Shown here piece after piece: positions 47,301 through 55,997 of a stretch of 64,000 bases of DNA. Positions within the stretch are counted from its first letter, which is position 1, and every line of letters begins with the position of its first letter. Position numbers and translations under genes: made by a program. Source of the DNA: CAG-492 sp035388585 (lineage in GTDB: Bacteria > Bacillota > Clostridia > TANB77 > CAG-508); the NCBI GenBank assembly GCA_035388585.1, contig DAOOQE010000002.1, positions 1-64,000 on the forward strand, written 5' to 3'. The notes beneath the pieces are model-generated. The model searched no databases. It worked only from the letters and a program-made list of their open reading frames with translations, and had not been told where the DNA came from.

Positions 47301-47917
47301 TTTGCTCTTTTTTGTTCACTTGCTTTTTTTAATTCTTTTTTCAAGCTTTCAGCTAATTTATCTAAATCAATTTCAGCTAATAATTTTTGTAATGCTTCAG
47401 CACCCATTTCAGCTTTAAAAGAACCTTTTCCATATTTTTCAACAGCTTCATGATAATCTTTTTCACTTAATACTTGAGCTTTTATTAAACCTGATGTACC
47501 TTTATCTGTTACTATATATGAAGCAAAATAAATAACTTTTTCAAGACTTCTTGGAGAAATATCTAGCATTAACGCAACTCTACTTGGAATACCCTTAAAG
47601 TACCAAATATGAGCTACAGGAGCAGCTAATTCAATATGTCCCATTCTTTCTCTTCTAACTTTTGCCTTTGTTACTTCAACACCACATCTATCACAAACAA
47701 TACCTTTATATCTTACTCTTTTATATTTACCACAATGACATTCCCAGTCCTTTGTTGGTCCAAATATTCTTTCGCAAAACAATCCGTCTTTTTCAGGTTT
47801 TAATGTTCTATAATTTATAGTCTCTGGTTTTTTAACTTCGCCTTTTGACCATTCTCTAATTTTTTCATCTGATGCTAATCCTATTTTAATTCTATCAAAA
47901 ATATCTAATTCATCCAT
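44309..47917 (-). CDS. rpoC: RNA polymerase beta' subunit
   Basis: RpoC carries the catalytic magnesium site of RNA polymerase. The 1202-residue product has the N-terminal zinc site (CHCGKYKRVRYKGIVCDRCG), the active-site aspartates NADFDGDQMAIHVPLS, the second zinc site (CGSTEG and CRTKHGVCAKCYG), and the trigger-loop region REGLSALEYFIAAHGARKG. It ends in an acidic tail of about 35 residues. A longer frame begins at 47980. I take the ATG at 47917 because the product then begins MDELDIFDRIKIGLAS, the family start. The upstream site is an odd GAGGGGGG 14 bases away. The gene follows rpoB by 135 bp. Confidence 0.97.
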   Translation of the reverse strand: MDELDIFDRIKIGLASDEKIREWSKGEVKKPETINYRTLKPEKDGLFCERIFGPTKDWECHCGKYKRVRYKGIVCDRCGVEVTKAKVRRERMGHIELAAPVAHIWYFKGIPSRVALMLDISPRSLEKVIYFASYIVTDKGTSGLIKAQVLSEKDYHEAVEKYGKGSFKAEMGAEALQKLLAEIDLDKLAESLKKELKKASEQKRAKIVKRLDTIESFRLSENKAEWMIMNVVPVIPPELRPMVQLDGGRFATSDLNDLYRRVINRNNRLKRLLELGAPEIIVRNEKRMLQESVDALIDNGRRGRPVTGAGNRPLKSLSDMLKGKQGRFRQNLLGKRVDYSGRSVIVVGPELKIYQCGLPKEMAVELFKPFVMRELVGRGIAHNIKNAKRMVERLRPEVWDILEDVIKDHPVMLNRAPTLHRLGIQAFEPILVEGRAIKLHPLVCTAFNADFDGDQMAIHVPLSPEAQAEARYLMLSVNNLLKPQDGKPVTVPTQDMILGSYYLTMDVEGEPGQGNYFASPEEAVIAYENNDLGMHAKVFVRLGEIVNGIEKFSKVETTVGRIIFNTGIPQDLGFIDRTIPQNEFEPEVNFTVTKKKLGKIIEKAINIHGLSRTAELLDYIKSTGYKYSTIGAITVSVSDVKVPEAKKAILADATKQIDDITKQYKRGLITDDERYNAVIKVWGKATDLVKDAMKENFDSLNPVFMMSESGARGNLDQLKQIAGMRGLMASTTGKTVEIPITSCFREGLSALEYFIAAHGARKGLSDTALRTADSGYLTRRLVDVAQDIIVREEDCGSTEGMIMSDIKDGNQVVEKLEERLLGRYPLHPILNPITKEVMVDEETMITEEIAEKIVAAGIDKVEVRTVLGCRTKHGVCAKCYGMGLATRERANIGESIGIIAAQSIGEPGTQLTMRTIHSGGVAGVADITQGLPRVEELFEARKPKGLAIMAEIDGKISVSDIKNRKEVVIKGKEEAKTYIIPFGSKLRVRDGDEIQAGDPLTEGSMNPGEILGIKGPEGVFDYLTREVQKVYRNQGVDINDKHIEVIARQMLKKVRVEDNGDTALFAGSLVDMYEFENANNKIIAEGKTPAKGKRVLLGITKASLATESFLSAASFQETTRVLTEAAIKGKVDELIGLKENVIIGKLIPAGTGMKRYLDTKINTEDQDLNPSIQQNEVQSESEIEVEEQSKVEIETVAASEGN

Positions 47918-47947
47918 TAAGATGGAGCCCCCCTCAATTTGTTTTTT

Positions 47948-48014
47948 GGTGCATATTTTTTTCACTTTTGAGATATACACCGCTGCACAATTCTATAGAT
48001 TGAATCTCAAAAGT
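47948..48014 (-). other. Possible pseudoknot in the rpoB-rpoC spacer
   Basis: On the minus strand ACTTTTGAGAT (48014-48004) pairs perfectly with ATCTCAAAAGT (47974-47964). Its loop sequence GGTGTATAT (47981-47973) can pair with downstream ATATGCACC (47956-47948) with one G-U pair. No T run follows, so it is not a terminator. The rpoC start is 30 nt further on. Confidence 0.5.
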
Positions 48015-48052
48015 TACTTAATATACTATTTAATTATTTTTTAAAGAGAACT

Positions 48053-51000
48053 TTATTCCTCAATTTCTTCCAAGTTTTCTTCTATAATTTCTTCCAAATC
48101 TTCATCTTCTAATATATCTTCTTCATAATCATCTTGTTCTTCTATCATTTCTAAATCTTCATCAGTTTCAATAAAGCCTTCTTCTAATTCAGTTTCATCA
48201 AGGATTTCTTCATGTTTATCTAAATTAAAAGTAATTCCATCTTCAACATTTTCCTTGATTTCTAACTCATTATTTTCTCCTGCAAATAAACGAACATCTA
48301 ATCCTAAAGATTGAAGCTCTTTTATAAGAACTTTAAAACTTTCTGGAACTCCTGGTTCAGGAATATTTTCTCCTTTTACAATAGCTTCATATGTTTTAAC
48401 TCTTCCAACAACATCATCAGATTTAACTGTTAACATTTCTTGTAATGTATAAGCTGCACCATATGCTTCTAATGCCCAAACTTCCATTTCTCCAAAACGT
48501 TGTCCACCAAATTGTGCTTTACCACCTAGAGGTTGTTGTGTTACTAAAGAATATGGTCCAGTTGAACGAGCATGAATTTTGTCATCTACTAAATGGTGTA
48601 ATTTTAACATATACATAACACCAACAGTAACTGGGTTATCAAATGCTTGACCTGTTCTTCCATCATATAATGTAGTTTTTCCATCTTTTGATAATCCTGC
48701 TTGTTCTAATAATTCTTCTATTTCATAATCTTTTGCTCCATCAAATACTGGTGTAGCAACATTCCATCCTAATACTCTTGCTGCCATTCCTAAATGAACT
48801 TCTAAAACCTGACCTAAATTCATACGTGAAGGAACACCTAATGGATTAAGTACTATATCAACTGGTGTACCATCTGGCATAAATGGCATATCTTCTTCAG
48901 GTAATATTCTAGAAATAACACCTTTATTACCATGACGTCCTGCCATTTTATCTCCAACTGATATTTTTCTTTTTGTTGCTATATAACATCTAATTACTTG
49001 ATTTACACCAGGGCCTAATTCATCAGAATTATCTCTTGTAAATATTTTAACATCTACTATTGTTCCAGCTTCTCCGTGAGGTACACGAAGTGAAGTATCT
49101 CTTACTTCTCTTGCTTTTTCTCCGAAAATAGCACGTAACAATCTTTCTTCTGCAGTTAATTCTGTTTCACCTTTTGGTGTAACTTTACCAACTAATATGT
49201 CTCCTGGTCTAACTTCTGCACCAATTCTAATTATTCCATTTTCATCAAGATCTTTAAGTCCATCATCACCAACATTTGGAATATCACGTGTTATTTCTTC
49301 TGGCCCTAATTTAGTATCACGACATTCACAATCATATTCTTCTATATGTATTGATGTATAAACATCTTCTTTAACTAATCTTTCACTTATTAAAACAGCG
49401 TCTTCATAATTGTAACCTTCCCATGTAGCAAATGCTATTAGAACATTTCTACCTAATGCCATTTCACCATTTTTAGTTGATGGTCCATCAGCTAGTAATT
49501 CTCCTTCTTTTACTTTTTCTCCTCTAACTACAACTGGTCTTTGATTTATACAAGTTCCTCCATTTGTTCTTTTAAACTTACGAAGTTTATATACATCAAC
49601 TTTATTATCATTAGTTCTAATTCTAATTTCGTCTCCAGTTACTTTTTCTACTATACCTTCATTTTTTGCAACAACTGTTATTCCTGAATCTTTTGCTGCC
49701 TTATATTCTATACCTGTTCCAACTATTGGTGATTCAGAAATTAAAAGTGGTACTGCTTGACGTTGCATGTTAGAACCCATTAATGAACGCTTAACATCAT
49801 CATGCTCTAAGAAAGGAATCATTGCTGCTGCAACAGATACAAGTTGTTTTGGAGATACTTCAACATAATCAACTCTTTCTCTGTCTACTTCTGTAATATC
49901 TTCTTTAAATCTTACTTTAATTCTTTCACTTATAAATTTTCCTTGTTCGTCTAGTGGTTCAGAAGCTTGAGCTATAATATATTTATCTTCTTCATCTGCT
50001 GGCATATATTCTATAATATCTGTTACTATTCCTGTTTCTTTATCTACTTTTTTATATGGAGTCTCAAGGAATCCATATTCGTTTATTACAGCAAAAGATG
50101 AAAGTGCTGATATAAGTCCAATGTTTGGACCTTCAGGAGATTCAACTGGACATAATCTACCATAATGAGTATGGTGAATATCTCTAACCTCGAATCCCGC
50201 TCTTTCTCTTGTAAGACCACCAGGCCCTAATGCAGAGATTCTTCTTTTATGAGTCAATTCTGAAAGTGGATTTGTTTGATCCATAAATTGTGACAATTGA
50301 GAACTTCCAAAGAATTCTCTTATTGAAGAAGTTATAGGTTTTGTATTTATTAATGTTTGTGGTGTTATAACATCTAAATCTTGTACTGTCATTCTTTCAC
50401 GTACTACTCTTTCAAGTCTTGTTAAACCAATTCTAAATTGATTTTGTAGTAATTCGCCAACACATCTTATACGTCTATTACCTAAATGGTCAATATCATC
50501 AACTTCGCCTAAACCATGCTCTAGGTTTAACAAATAGCTTATTGATGAAATAATGTCTTCATTTGAAATTGTTTTTGAAACTAATTCTTCAAATCTCTCT
50601 TCAATTACTTTTGACAATTCAGCTTCTTCAGTTGTATCTAATATAGATTTTAAAACAGAATAATTTACATATTCTTTAACATGTAGTTTACTAATATCAA
50701 TATTTGTAACGAAATCATGAATGTTTACAGTTCCATTACCTATTACTCTTACTTTTTTATCATCAATTTTTAAATCTACTATATTTAATCCAGTATTTTG
50801 AATTTGATTTGCAATTTCTGCTGAAATAACAGTATCTTTTTCTACTAATAACTCTCCTGTTGTAGGATCTATAATATCTTCAAATGCTATTTTTCCAGTA
50901 ATTCTTGTTGCCAAACATAATTTCTTGTTAAATTTATATCTTCCAACTTTTGCTAAATCATATCTTCTTGGATCAAAAAACAAACCATTAAATAAGTTTC

Positions 51001-51751
51001 TAGCAGCATCAACTGTTGGAAGTTCCCCTGGTCTTAATTTTTTGTATATTTCTACTATTGCTTCTTCAGGTGTTTTAATTGTGTCCTTGTTTATTGTTGC
51101 AATAATTTTTTCATCTTCTCCAAACAAATCAATTATTTCTTGATCTGTTGTAATTCCGATGGCTCTTAATAAAGATGTTACAGGTAATTTTCTTGTTCTA
51201 TCTACCCTAACATTTACTATGTCATTTGAATCTGTTTCATACTCAATCCATGCTCCTCTTATAGGCATTACAGTTGAGTTATAAATTCTTTTTCCAGTTT
51301 TATCATATTCTTTTGAATAGTAACATCCTGGTGAACGAACTAACTGACTTACAACAACTCTCTCAGCTCCGTTTATTACGAATGTTCCGCTGTCAGTCAT
51401 TAATGGGAAATCTCCTAAATAGATTTCTTGTTCTTTAATTTCTCCTGTTTCTTTGTTAATCAATCTTACTTTTACATGTAATCTTGTTGAGTAAGTTGCA
51501 TCTCTTTCTTTTGCTTCTTCTACACTATATTTAGTTTTTTCTTCCATGTAATAATCAAAAAATTCAAGAACTAAATTTCCTGTATAATCGATAATAGGTG
51601 AAACGTCTTTTAACACTTCTCCTAATCCTTCTTCTACAAACCAATCATAAGAATCTTTTTGGACTTTAATAAGGTTTGGGATTTCGATAGAATCACCGAT
51701 CTTTGCAAAAGTCTTTCGTGTACATTTTTCATGTTTAACGTCTTTTACCAA
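48053..51751 (-). CDS. rpoB: RNA polymerase beta subunit
   Basis: RpoB is the second large catalytic subunit. The 1232-residue product keeps the rifampicin-site region SSQLSQFMDQTNPLSEL, THKRRISALGPGGL and RAGFEVRDIHHTHYGRLCP, and the C-terminal GGKAQFGGQRFGEMEVWALEA box. It ends with about 55 mostly acidic residues. The frame opens at GTG 51760, but AGGAG is placed eight bases before an in-frame TTG at 51751, so I choose that start (VKDVKHEKC follows). No rplJ or rplL lies upstream as usual. Instead there is a promoter and a leader of about 180 nt. Confidence 0.97.
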   Translation of the reverse strand: MVKDVKHEKCTRKTFAKIGDSIEIPNLIKVQKDSYDWFVEEGLGEVLKDVSPIIDYTGNLVLEFFDYYMEEKTKYSVEEAKERDATYSTRLHVKVRLINKETGEIKEQEIYLGDFPLMTDSGTFVINGAERVVVSQLVRSPGCYYSKEYDKTGKRIYNSTVMPIRGAWIEYETDSNDIVNVRVDRTRKLPVTSLLRAIGITTDQEIIDLFGEDEKIIATINKDTIKTPEEAIVEIYKKLRPGELPTVDAARNLFNGLFFDPRRYDLAKVGRYKFNKKLCLATRITGKIAFEDIIDPTTGELLVEKDTVISAEIANQIQNTGLNIVDLKIDDKKVRVIGNGTVNIHDFVTNIDISKLHVKEYVNYSVLKSILDTTEEAELSKVIEERFEELVSKTISNEDIISSISYLLNLEHGLGEVDDIDHLGNRRIRCVGELLQNQFRIGLTRLERVVRERMTVQDLDVITPQTLINTKPITSSIREFFGSSQLSQFMDQTNPLSELTHKRRISALGPGGLTRERAGFEVRDIHHTHYGRLCPVESPEGPNIGLISALSSFAVINEYGFLETPYKKVDKETGIVTDIIEYMPADEEDKYIIAQASEPLDEQGKFISERIKVRFKEDITEVDRERVDYVEVSPKQLVSVAAAMIPFLEHDDVKRSLMGSNMQRQAVPLLISESPIVGTGIEYKAAKDSGITVVAKNEGIVEKVTGDEIRIRTNDNKVDVYKLRKFKRTNGGTCINQRPVVVRGEKVKEGELLADGPSTKNGEMALGRNVLIAFATWEGYNYEDAVLISERLVKEDVYTSIHIEEYDCECRDTKLGPEEITRDIPNVGDDGLKDLDENGIIRIGAEVRPGDILVGKVTPKGETELTAEERLLRAIFGEKAREVRDTSLRVPHGEAGTIVDVKIFTRDNSDELGPGVNQVIRCYIATKRKISVGDKMAGRHGNKGVISRILPEEDMPFMPDGTPVDIVLNPLGVPSRMNLGQVLEVHLGMAARVLGWNVATPVFDGAKDYEIEELLEQAGLSKDGKTTLYDGRTGQAFDNPVTVGVMYMLKLHHLVDDKIHARSTGPYSLVTQQPLGGKAQFGGQRFGEMEVWALEAYGAAYTLQEMLTVKSDDVVGRVKTYEAIVKGENIPEPGVPESFKVLIKELQSLGLDVRLFAGENNELEIKENVEDGITFNLDKHEEILDETELEEGFIETDEDLEMIEEQDDYEEDILEDEDLEEIIEENLEEIEE

Positions 51752-51800
51752 AATAATCACTCCTAAAAAAAATTAAAGCAGAATAAAATTTATGTGAATT

Positions 51801-51909
51801 AAAAAAGAGACCTTCTTATACAAGATTATTTCCTTACTAGACATTGATTTGCTGCTCCTTCAAACCTACTTCTCCGTAATATAAAATCATATAATTCCTC
51901 TCGTTTTTT
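51801..51909 (-). promoter_or_regulatory. Leader RNA of rpoB with possible attenuator
   Basis: Between the promoter and rpoB the transcript has AAAAAACGAGA (51909-51899), a purine-rich middle with GAAGTAGGTTTGAAGGAGCA, and TCTCTTTTTT (51810-51801). The ends can pair (with one bulged C) to close an internal region of about 90 nt, and the run of six T could end transcription. This suggests attenuation, perhaps by ribosomal protein or polymerase feedback, but I do not recognise a known family. Confidence 0.5.
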
Positions 51910-51942
51910 AAAATTGCATAACAAATTAATATAATCCATTTA

Positions 51943-51972
51943 ATTATACCTTATTTCCGTAGGATTTGTCAA
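51943..51972 (-). promoter_or_regulatory. Strong sigma-A promoter for rpoBC
   Basis: Consensus TTGACA (51967-51972) and TATAAT (51943-51948) are separated by 18 bp on the minus strand. Confidence 0.85.
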
Positions 51973-52066
51973 CGGTTTAACAAACTTTTCACAAAAAAAT
52001 ACTAGACATTTTTATATATTTATAATATACTAAAAAACAATTATTAATAATTTAAGAAAGGAGTGT

Positions 52067-52708
52067 ATGTTATTTACATTTATATGCAAAAACATACGAA
52101 TTTTTATGACTGAATTAATACATTTTACAACAACAACATTAAACGGATTACCTACATATTTTAAATACATAATTACATTTTTTGTAAGCATGATTCCAAT
52201 AATCGAATTACGAGGCGCAATTCCAATAGCTGAAGGTTTAAATTTAAGTATATTCTATTATTATCCTATAGCTATAATTGGCAATATACTTCCTGTTCCA
52301 ATAATTTATCTTTTTGCAAGAAGAGTTCTTGAATGGGGAAAAGATAAAAAAATCATTGGTAAGTTTTTTACATGGTGTATAGAAAAAGGTGAAAAAGGTG
52401 GAGAAAAACTAAAATCTACAGCTGGAAATAATGGACTATTTTGGGCTTTACTAATTTTTGTTGGTATTCCTTTACCAGGAACAGGTGCATGGACTGGTAC
52501 TCTTGCAGCAAGCTTTTTAAAAATTGATTTTAAAACAAGCATTATATCTGTATCGCTAGGAGTAATATTAGCTGGTATAATAATGTCTTTAGGTAGTAAA
52601 ATTGTTTCAATTCTTGGTTTACCTGGTCTAATTACAATAATATCTATTATATTATTATTAATATTCGGAGCTTTTTTAATTAAGAAAAAAACTAATAAGA
52701 ATAAATAA
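52067..52708 (+). CDS. COG2426 small multidrug export family membrane protein
   Basis: The 213-residue integral membrane protein matches the family named putative small multidrug export protein (PF06695). It has SMIPIIELRGAIPIAEGLNL, a loop with YLFARRVLEWGKD, FVGIPLPGTGAWTGTLAASF and three C-terminal membrane segments. The P-x-x-E-x-R-G-x-I-P and P-L-P-G-T-G elements are typical; real export function is not proven for the family. The ATG at 52067 has AAAGGAG only three bases upstream, which is close, so a slightly later start (ATG at 52106) is possible. It is divergent from rpoB. Confidence 0.83.
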   Translation: MLFTFICKNIRIFMTELIHFTTTTLNGLPTYFKYIITFFVSMIPIIELRGAIPIAEGLNLSIFYYYPIAIIGNILPVPIIYLFARRVLEWGKDKKIIGKFFTWCIEKGEKGGEKLKSTAGNNGLFWALLIFVGIPLPGTGAWTGTLAASFLKIDFKTSIISVSLGVILAGIIMSLGSKIVSILGLPGLITIISIILLLIFGAFLIKKKTNKNK

Positions 52709-52781
52709 TAATTATAAAACCATTATTTGCTATAGTTATTTTAAAATTGATTTATCAAATTATTAATTAAAAAAATAAACA

Positions 52782-52943
52782 AAAAATGAAGTGAGATAAA
52801 CTGAAACTTTACAACTTTTCCTTCTATATTAATATGTGCTAATACAAAAAAAATGAAGTGAGATAAAAAGAAACTGAACCTAAATTATTAAACTTTTTTG
52901 TCTAATAATTTAGGTTCAGTACAACTAGGCTCACTTCATTTTT
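52782..52943. repeat. Large nested inverted repeat with extra half copy
   Basis: An inner 18-bp perfect stem (52873-52890 with 52903-52920, ACTGAACCTAAATTATTA and its complement) sits inside an outer 14-bp stem (AAAAATGAAGTGAG at 52849, CTCACTTCATTTTT ending 52943). The outer left arm is repeated directly at 52782-52800. It may end transcription from both sides, but its size and terminal repeats resemble a miniature transposable element. Confidence 0.88.
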
Positions 52944-52954
52944 CTAACTTTTTT

Positions 52955-53115
52955 CACTCAATCTTATATAATTCGAAACTTTTTTAGCACTCAATCTTAT
53001 ATAATTTTAATATTTATTTCCACTCAATCTTATCTTTGATTCTTTTTGTCACTCAATCTTTTATAATTCGAATCATTTCTTACACCTTAATCTTATATAT
53101 TTTGAATCTTTTTGT
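52955..53115. repeat. Degenerate ~33-bp tandem repeat running into the AI-2E gene
   Basis: CACTCAATCTTATATAATT-type units start at 52955, 52988, 53021, 53050 and about 53083. The last includes the stop codon and final codons of the 53093-54220 gene, so the array probably arose by amplification of that gene end. Confidence 0.88.
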
Positions 53116-54220
53116 TTTCTATATAATCATTTAGTAATTCCTTTAATACTGCCGCAACTGGAACTGCTAAAAACATTCCTAAAACTCCAAAATATGCTCC
53201 ACCAACTGTTACTGCAAAAATAACTAATAATGGACTAATTTTTAATGTTCCTCCTATAATTTTAGGATTTATAATATTAGCATCAATTTGTTGAATAATA
53301 GTAACTATTATTACCATCCACAATGCTTGTGATGGTCCTCCTGTTAAAACAGTAATTAATCCTGCAATTATTATTGCTATTATAGCTCCAAAATAAGGAA
53401 TTAAGTTAAATAAACCTATCATAAATCCAAGTAAGACCGCATATTTAATACCCATAATTGACATTACAATCGAAGTTAATACTCCAACTACAATTGCATC
53501 TAATAATTGACTAGTAACAAATCCAAAGAAAATTTCGCTTCCTCTATGAAAATATTTGTCAATATTTTTTGCAACATTTTTTTTACACATTGCATCCACA
53601 ATTTTTTTTCCATATGCTATTATTTGTGTTCTTTGTGCCAATATATAAATAGAAACTATAATAGCAACAAAAAAGTCTAGTATACCTGCTGCAAAACTCA
53701 TTACACCCTGAGCATATTCTGTTAGTTTTTCAACATTTATATATCTCATTGGATCAATATTTTTTGCCTCATTAATACTGTTCATAACAGTTGGACTTCT
53801 TAGAATAGATTCTTCTGGTAATTCATTAATCATGCTCACAGCCATGTTATAATATTGCTGAAAATTATTTACTAAATCTAAAATACTTTCAACAATTACT
53901 GGTATAATAAATTTAAACATTAAAACTATTATTCCTAATGCCAAAATATACACAGTTGCAATACTTAATACTCTAGATTTTTTTTGTATCATCTTAATTT
54001 TTTTTACTTTTCCATAAATATTTTCAAACTTTTTAACTGGCATATATAATAAATATGATATTAATATTCCCCCTAAAAATGGAGCAATTATTTCAAAAAA
54101 TTTAGAAAACCATAGCCCTATTTCATTAAAATTATCCAATGTTTTATATATCAATATTACAGCCAGAGAGAATGTGAACCAATACATCCACTTTCCCCAT
54201 TTACTTATTATTTCTTTCAT
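53093..54220 (-). CDS. AI-2E family transporter
   Basis: The 375-residue membrane protein has the family layout. Two N-terminal membrane segments (about 13-30 and 40-60), a third (about 85-105), a long soluble stretch and then four or five C-terminal segments are visible, with GLFNLIPYFGAIIAIIIAG, QQIDANIINPKIIGGTLKI and GGAYFGVLGMFLAVPVAAV. The family contains autoinducer exporters, sporulation protein YtvI and ion antiporters, so no substrate can be given. The stop lies in a repeat array. Confidence 0.9.
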   Translation of the reverse strand: MKEIISKWGKWMYWFTFSLAVILIYKTLDNFNEIGLWFSKFFEIIAPFLGGILISYLLYMPVKKFENIYGKVKKIKMIQKKSRVLSIATVYILALGIIVLMFKFIIPVIVESILDLVNNFQQYYNMAVSMINELPEESILRSPTVMNSINEAKNIDPMRYINVEKLTEYAQGVMSFAAGILDFFVAIIVSIYILAQRTQIIAYGKKIVDAMCKKNVAKNIDKYFHRGSEIFFGFVTSQLLDAIVVGVLTSIVMSIMGIKYAVLLGFMIGLFNLIPYFGAIIAIIIAGLITVLTGGPSQALWMVIIVTIIQQIDANIINPKIIGGTLKISPLLVIFAVTVGGAYFGVLGMFLAVPVAAVLKELLNDYIENKKIQNI

Positions 54221-54322
54221 ATTTTCACTTTCCTTCTATAAATATAAATTATTTTATAAGTTATTATACAACAATTCCTCTAATTAAGCAAGTTAGAACA
54301 ACTTGTTCTATAAATTTAAAAC

Positions 54323-54348
54323 TAAAAAGGATAGAAAACTTCTATCCT
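54323..54348 (-). terminator. Terminator downstream of the 3D-domain gene
   Basis: AGGATAGAA (54328-54336) pairs with TTCTATCCT (54340-54348), loop AAC, followed on the minus strand by TTTTT. It lies about 210 bp after the stop at 54557. The rest of the 336-bp gap (54221-54556) is plain AT-rich sequence. Confidence 0.65.
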
Positions 54349-54556
54349 CTTAGTCTTAATGTAATAAATTTAATTGTACGAATTGTTAATATGTATAAAT
54401 TTATTTTTAAGAAAATATAAATTTTGTACTTAACAAAAATATGCCATTAAAAAAAGCATTTAAAATAAATTAAACATACATTTTCTAAATACAAACCTTA
54501 ATCTAAAACCTATTCAAAATAATATATAATTTTTTACTGAAAAAATTATATAAATT

Positions 54557-55642
54557 CTAAAATTGATAAACATAGCACTCTAGGTTTCTTCTTCCAAAAG
54601 ATAAAGCTGCTGAATGAGAACCAAAGAATACATCTAAACTTGAATTTGATATTGCACCACCTCTATCTTGAACAACAAACCATCCACCATTTGGCTTATT
54701 TGCAAAATATGGTATATAAATTACTGTTCCTATTGGATAACCACTTCCTGCGGCCAAAGTATACCACTCTGAAGCTTTTGCCCCTGATGAAGTTATTCCA
54801 TTTGTTTTTCCACAACAACTTGCACATGCACAATAACCAGATGTATTCATAGTTCTAACAGTTGGAGTAATATCAGCCACTCTTTCAGCTAGTTGAGTTG
54901 ATGCATTTACTGCAGGATTCGTAGTTGCAGTTCTAACCTCAGAACTTCTTGATGTGATTATAATGTCTTTTATCTCAACAACCTTAGTTGTAGGTTGTTT
55001 AACAATATTTTCCGAAAGAATTATTGATTCTAATTCAGTATTATCTTTATATTTTATTTTTTTTGTTACTTCTTTTAATCCATCAATACCTTTTGTAATA
55101 ACCACTTCTTTTTTATCTGCCGAACCTTTAGAAATATCATTTACCTTTGTTTCATATGGAATTACAATTTGTTCTGTTATAATTTTTTCTATAATAGAAT
55201 TGTAATTTTCAGCCAATAATTTTTCTACAGTTATATCTTCTTGATTTTGAATATTACTATTATCAGTAGTATCTATTTTTTTTACTATATCCAAATTCGA
55301 ATTTTCACTAGAACTATCTTTTGTTTCTACTACTTCAGAAATAACTTTAGAATAATTTTTTTTATCATATATTCTTATAGTTTTATTATCTGATATATCT
55401 TCCTCTAAATTTGGAGTTACTTGTTCGTTTGGAAGTAATATTATATGATTCTCATCAAGTATATCACTAACTTTTGTTTTAGAAGTTAAAACTGTAATTT
55501 CATAACCATTTGATAAAATAATCTTTACATTAGTAACTTTAGAGTTAACTGCGAAAACTGTAATACCCATTAAAAATATAAGAATTATACCTACGGCTAT
55601 TACTTTTTGAAGTGATATTGACGCTTTATCGTCTTTTTTCAT
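54557..55642 (-). CDS. Exported DUF348/G5/3D-domain protein (YabE-like wall hydrolase)
   Basis: The 361-residue product has a membrane anchor or signal (about 12-33), a DUF348 segment (VKIILSNGYEITVLTSKTKV), a charged linker, a G5 domain (about 155-235, VIPYETKVNDISKGSADK to SENIVKQP) and a C-terminal 3D domain. The 3D domain has MNTSGYCACASCCGKTNG, GTVIYIPYF and FVVQDRGGAI and ends DVFFGSHSAALSFGRR. The three Asp that name the 3D (MltA-like) fold are seen in QDRGG and LDVFF. Related YabE/Rpf-like proteins act on peptidoglycan. ATG at 55642 has AGGAGG 11 bases upstream. A consensus promoter lies just before it, and no c-di-AMP riboswitch is present. Confidence 0.9.
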   Translation of the reverse strand: MKKDDKASISLQKVIAVGIILIFLMGITVFAVNSKVTNVKIILSNGYEITVLTSKTKVSDILDENHIILLPNEQVTPNLEEDISDNKTIRIYDKKNYSKVISEVVETKDSSSENSNLDIVKKIDTTDNSNIQNQEDITVEKLLAENYNSIIEKIITEQIVIPYETKVNDISKGSADKKEVVITKGIDGLKEVTKKIKYKDNTELESIILSENIVKQPTTKVVEIKDIIITSRSSEVRTATTNPAVNASTQLAERVADITPTVRTMNTSGYCACASCCGKTNGITSSGAKASEWYTLAAGSGYPIGTVIYIPYFANKPNGGWFVVQDRGGAISNSSLDVFFGSHSAALSFGRRNLECYVYQF

Positions 55643-55676
55643 AAGTATTTTTTCCTCCTTTTTACTAGACAGGCTT

Positions 55677-55705
55677 ATTATACCATTCAAGGATAGGTGT
55701 GTCAA
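55677..55705 (-). promoter_or_regulatory. Consensus promoter of the 3D-domain gene
   Basis: TTGACA (55700-55705) and TATAAT (55677-55682) have the ideal 17-bp spacing on the minus strand. The -10 is only 34 bp before the start, so the leader is short. Confidence 0.88.
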
Positions 55706-55997
55706 TTAATTTACGGAAGCACATAATCCGCATTTATCAGCACTTACAAATTATTAAATATCGATTTCCCTTGAAATACTTACCATTAAATTTTTTCTAC
55801 TTATTTTATAATTTATAAAAACTTTCTAGAACAAAAATTCTAAAAAATTTCTTTATTCATTATATTTAAATATCTATAATAAATAAAATAACAAATCATA
55901 TGCTATTCTTACATGTTAAATATTATATGCAGCTTGTACAAAAAATATTACTATTTTTAGAAAAATAAACTTCTCTTTCTATTTTAGAAAGAAAAGC

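Noticed and set aside
55643..55997. c-di-AMP (ydaO) riboswitch upstream of the 3D-domain gene
   Set aside because: A consensus promoter lies only 34 bp before the start, leaving no room for the aptamer, and no conserved motif is visible.
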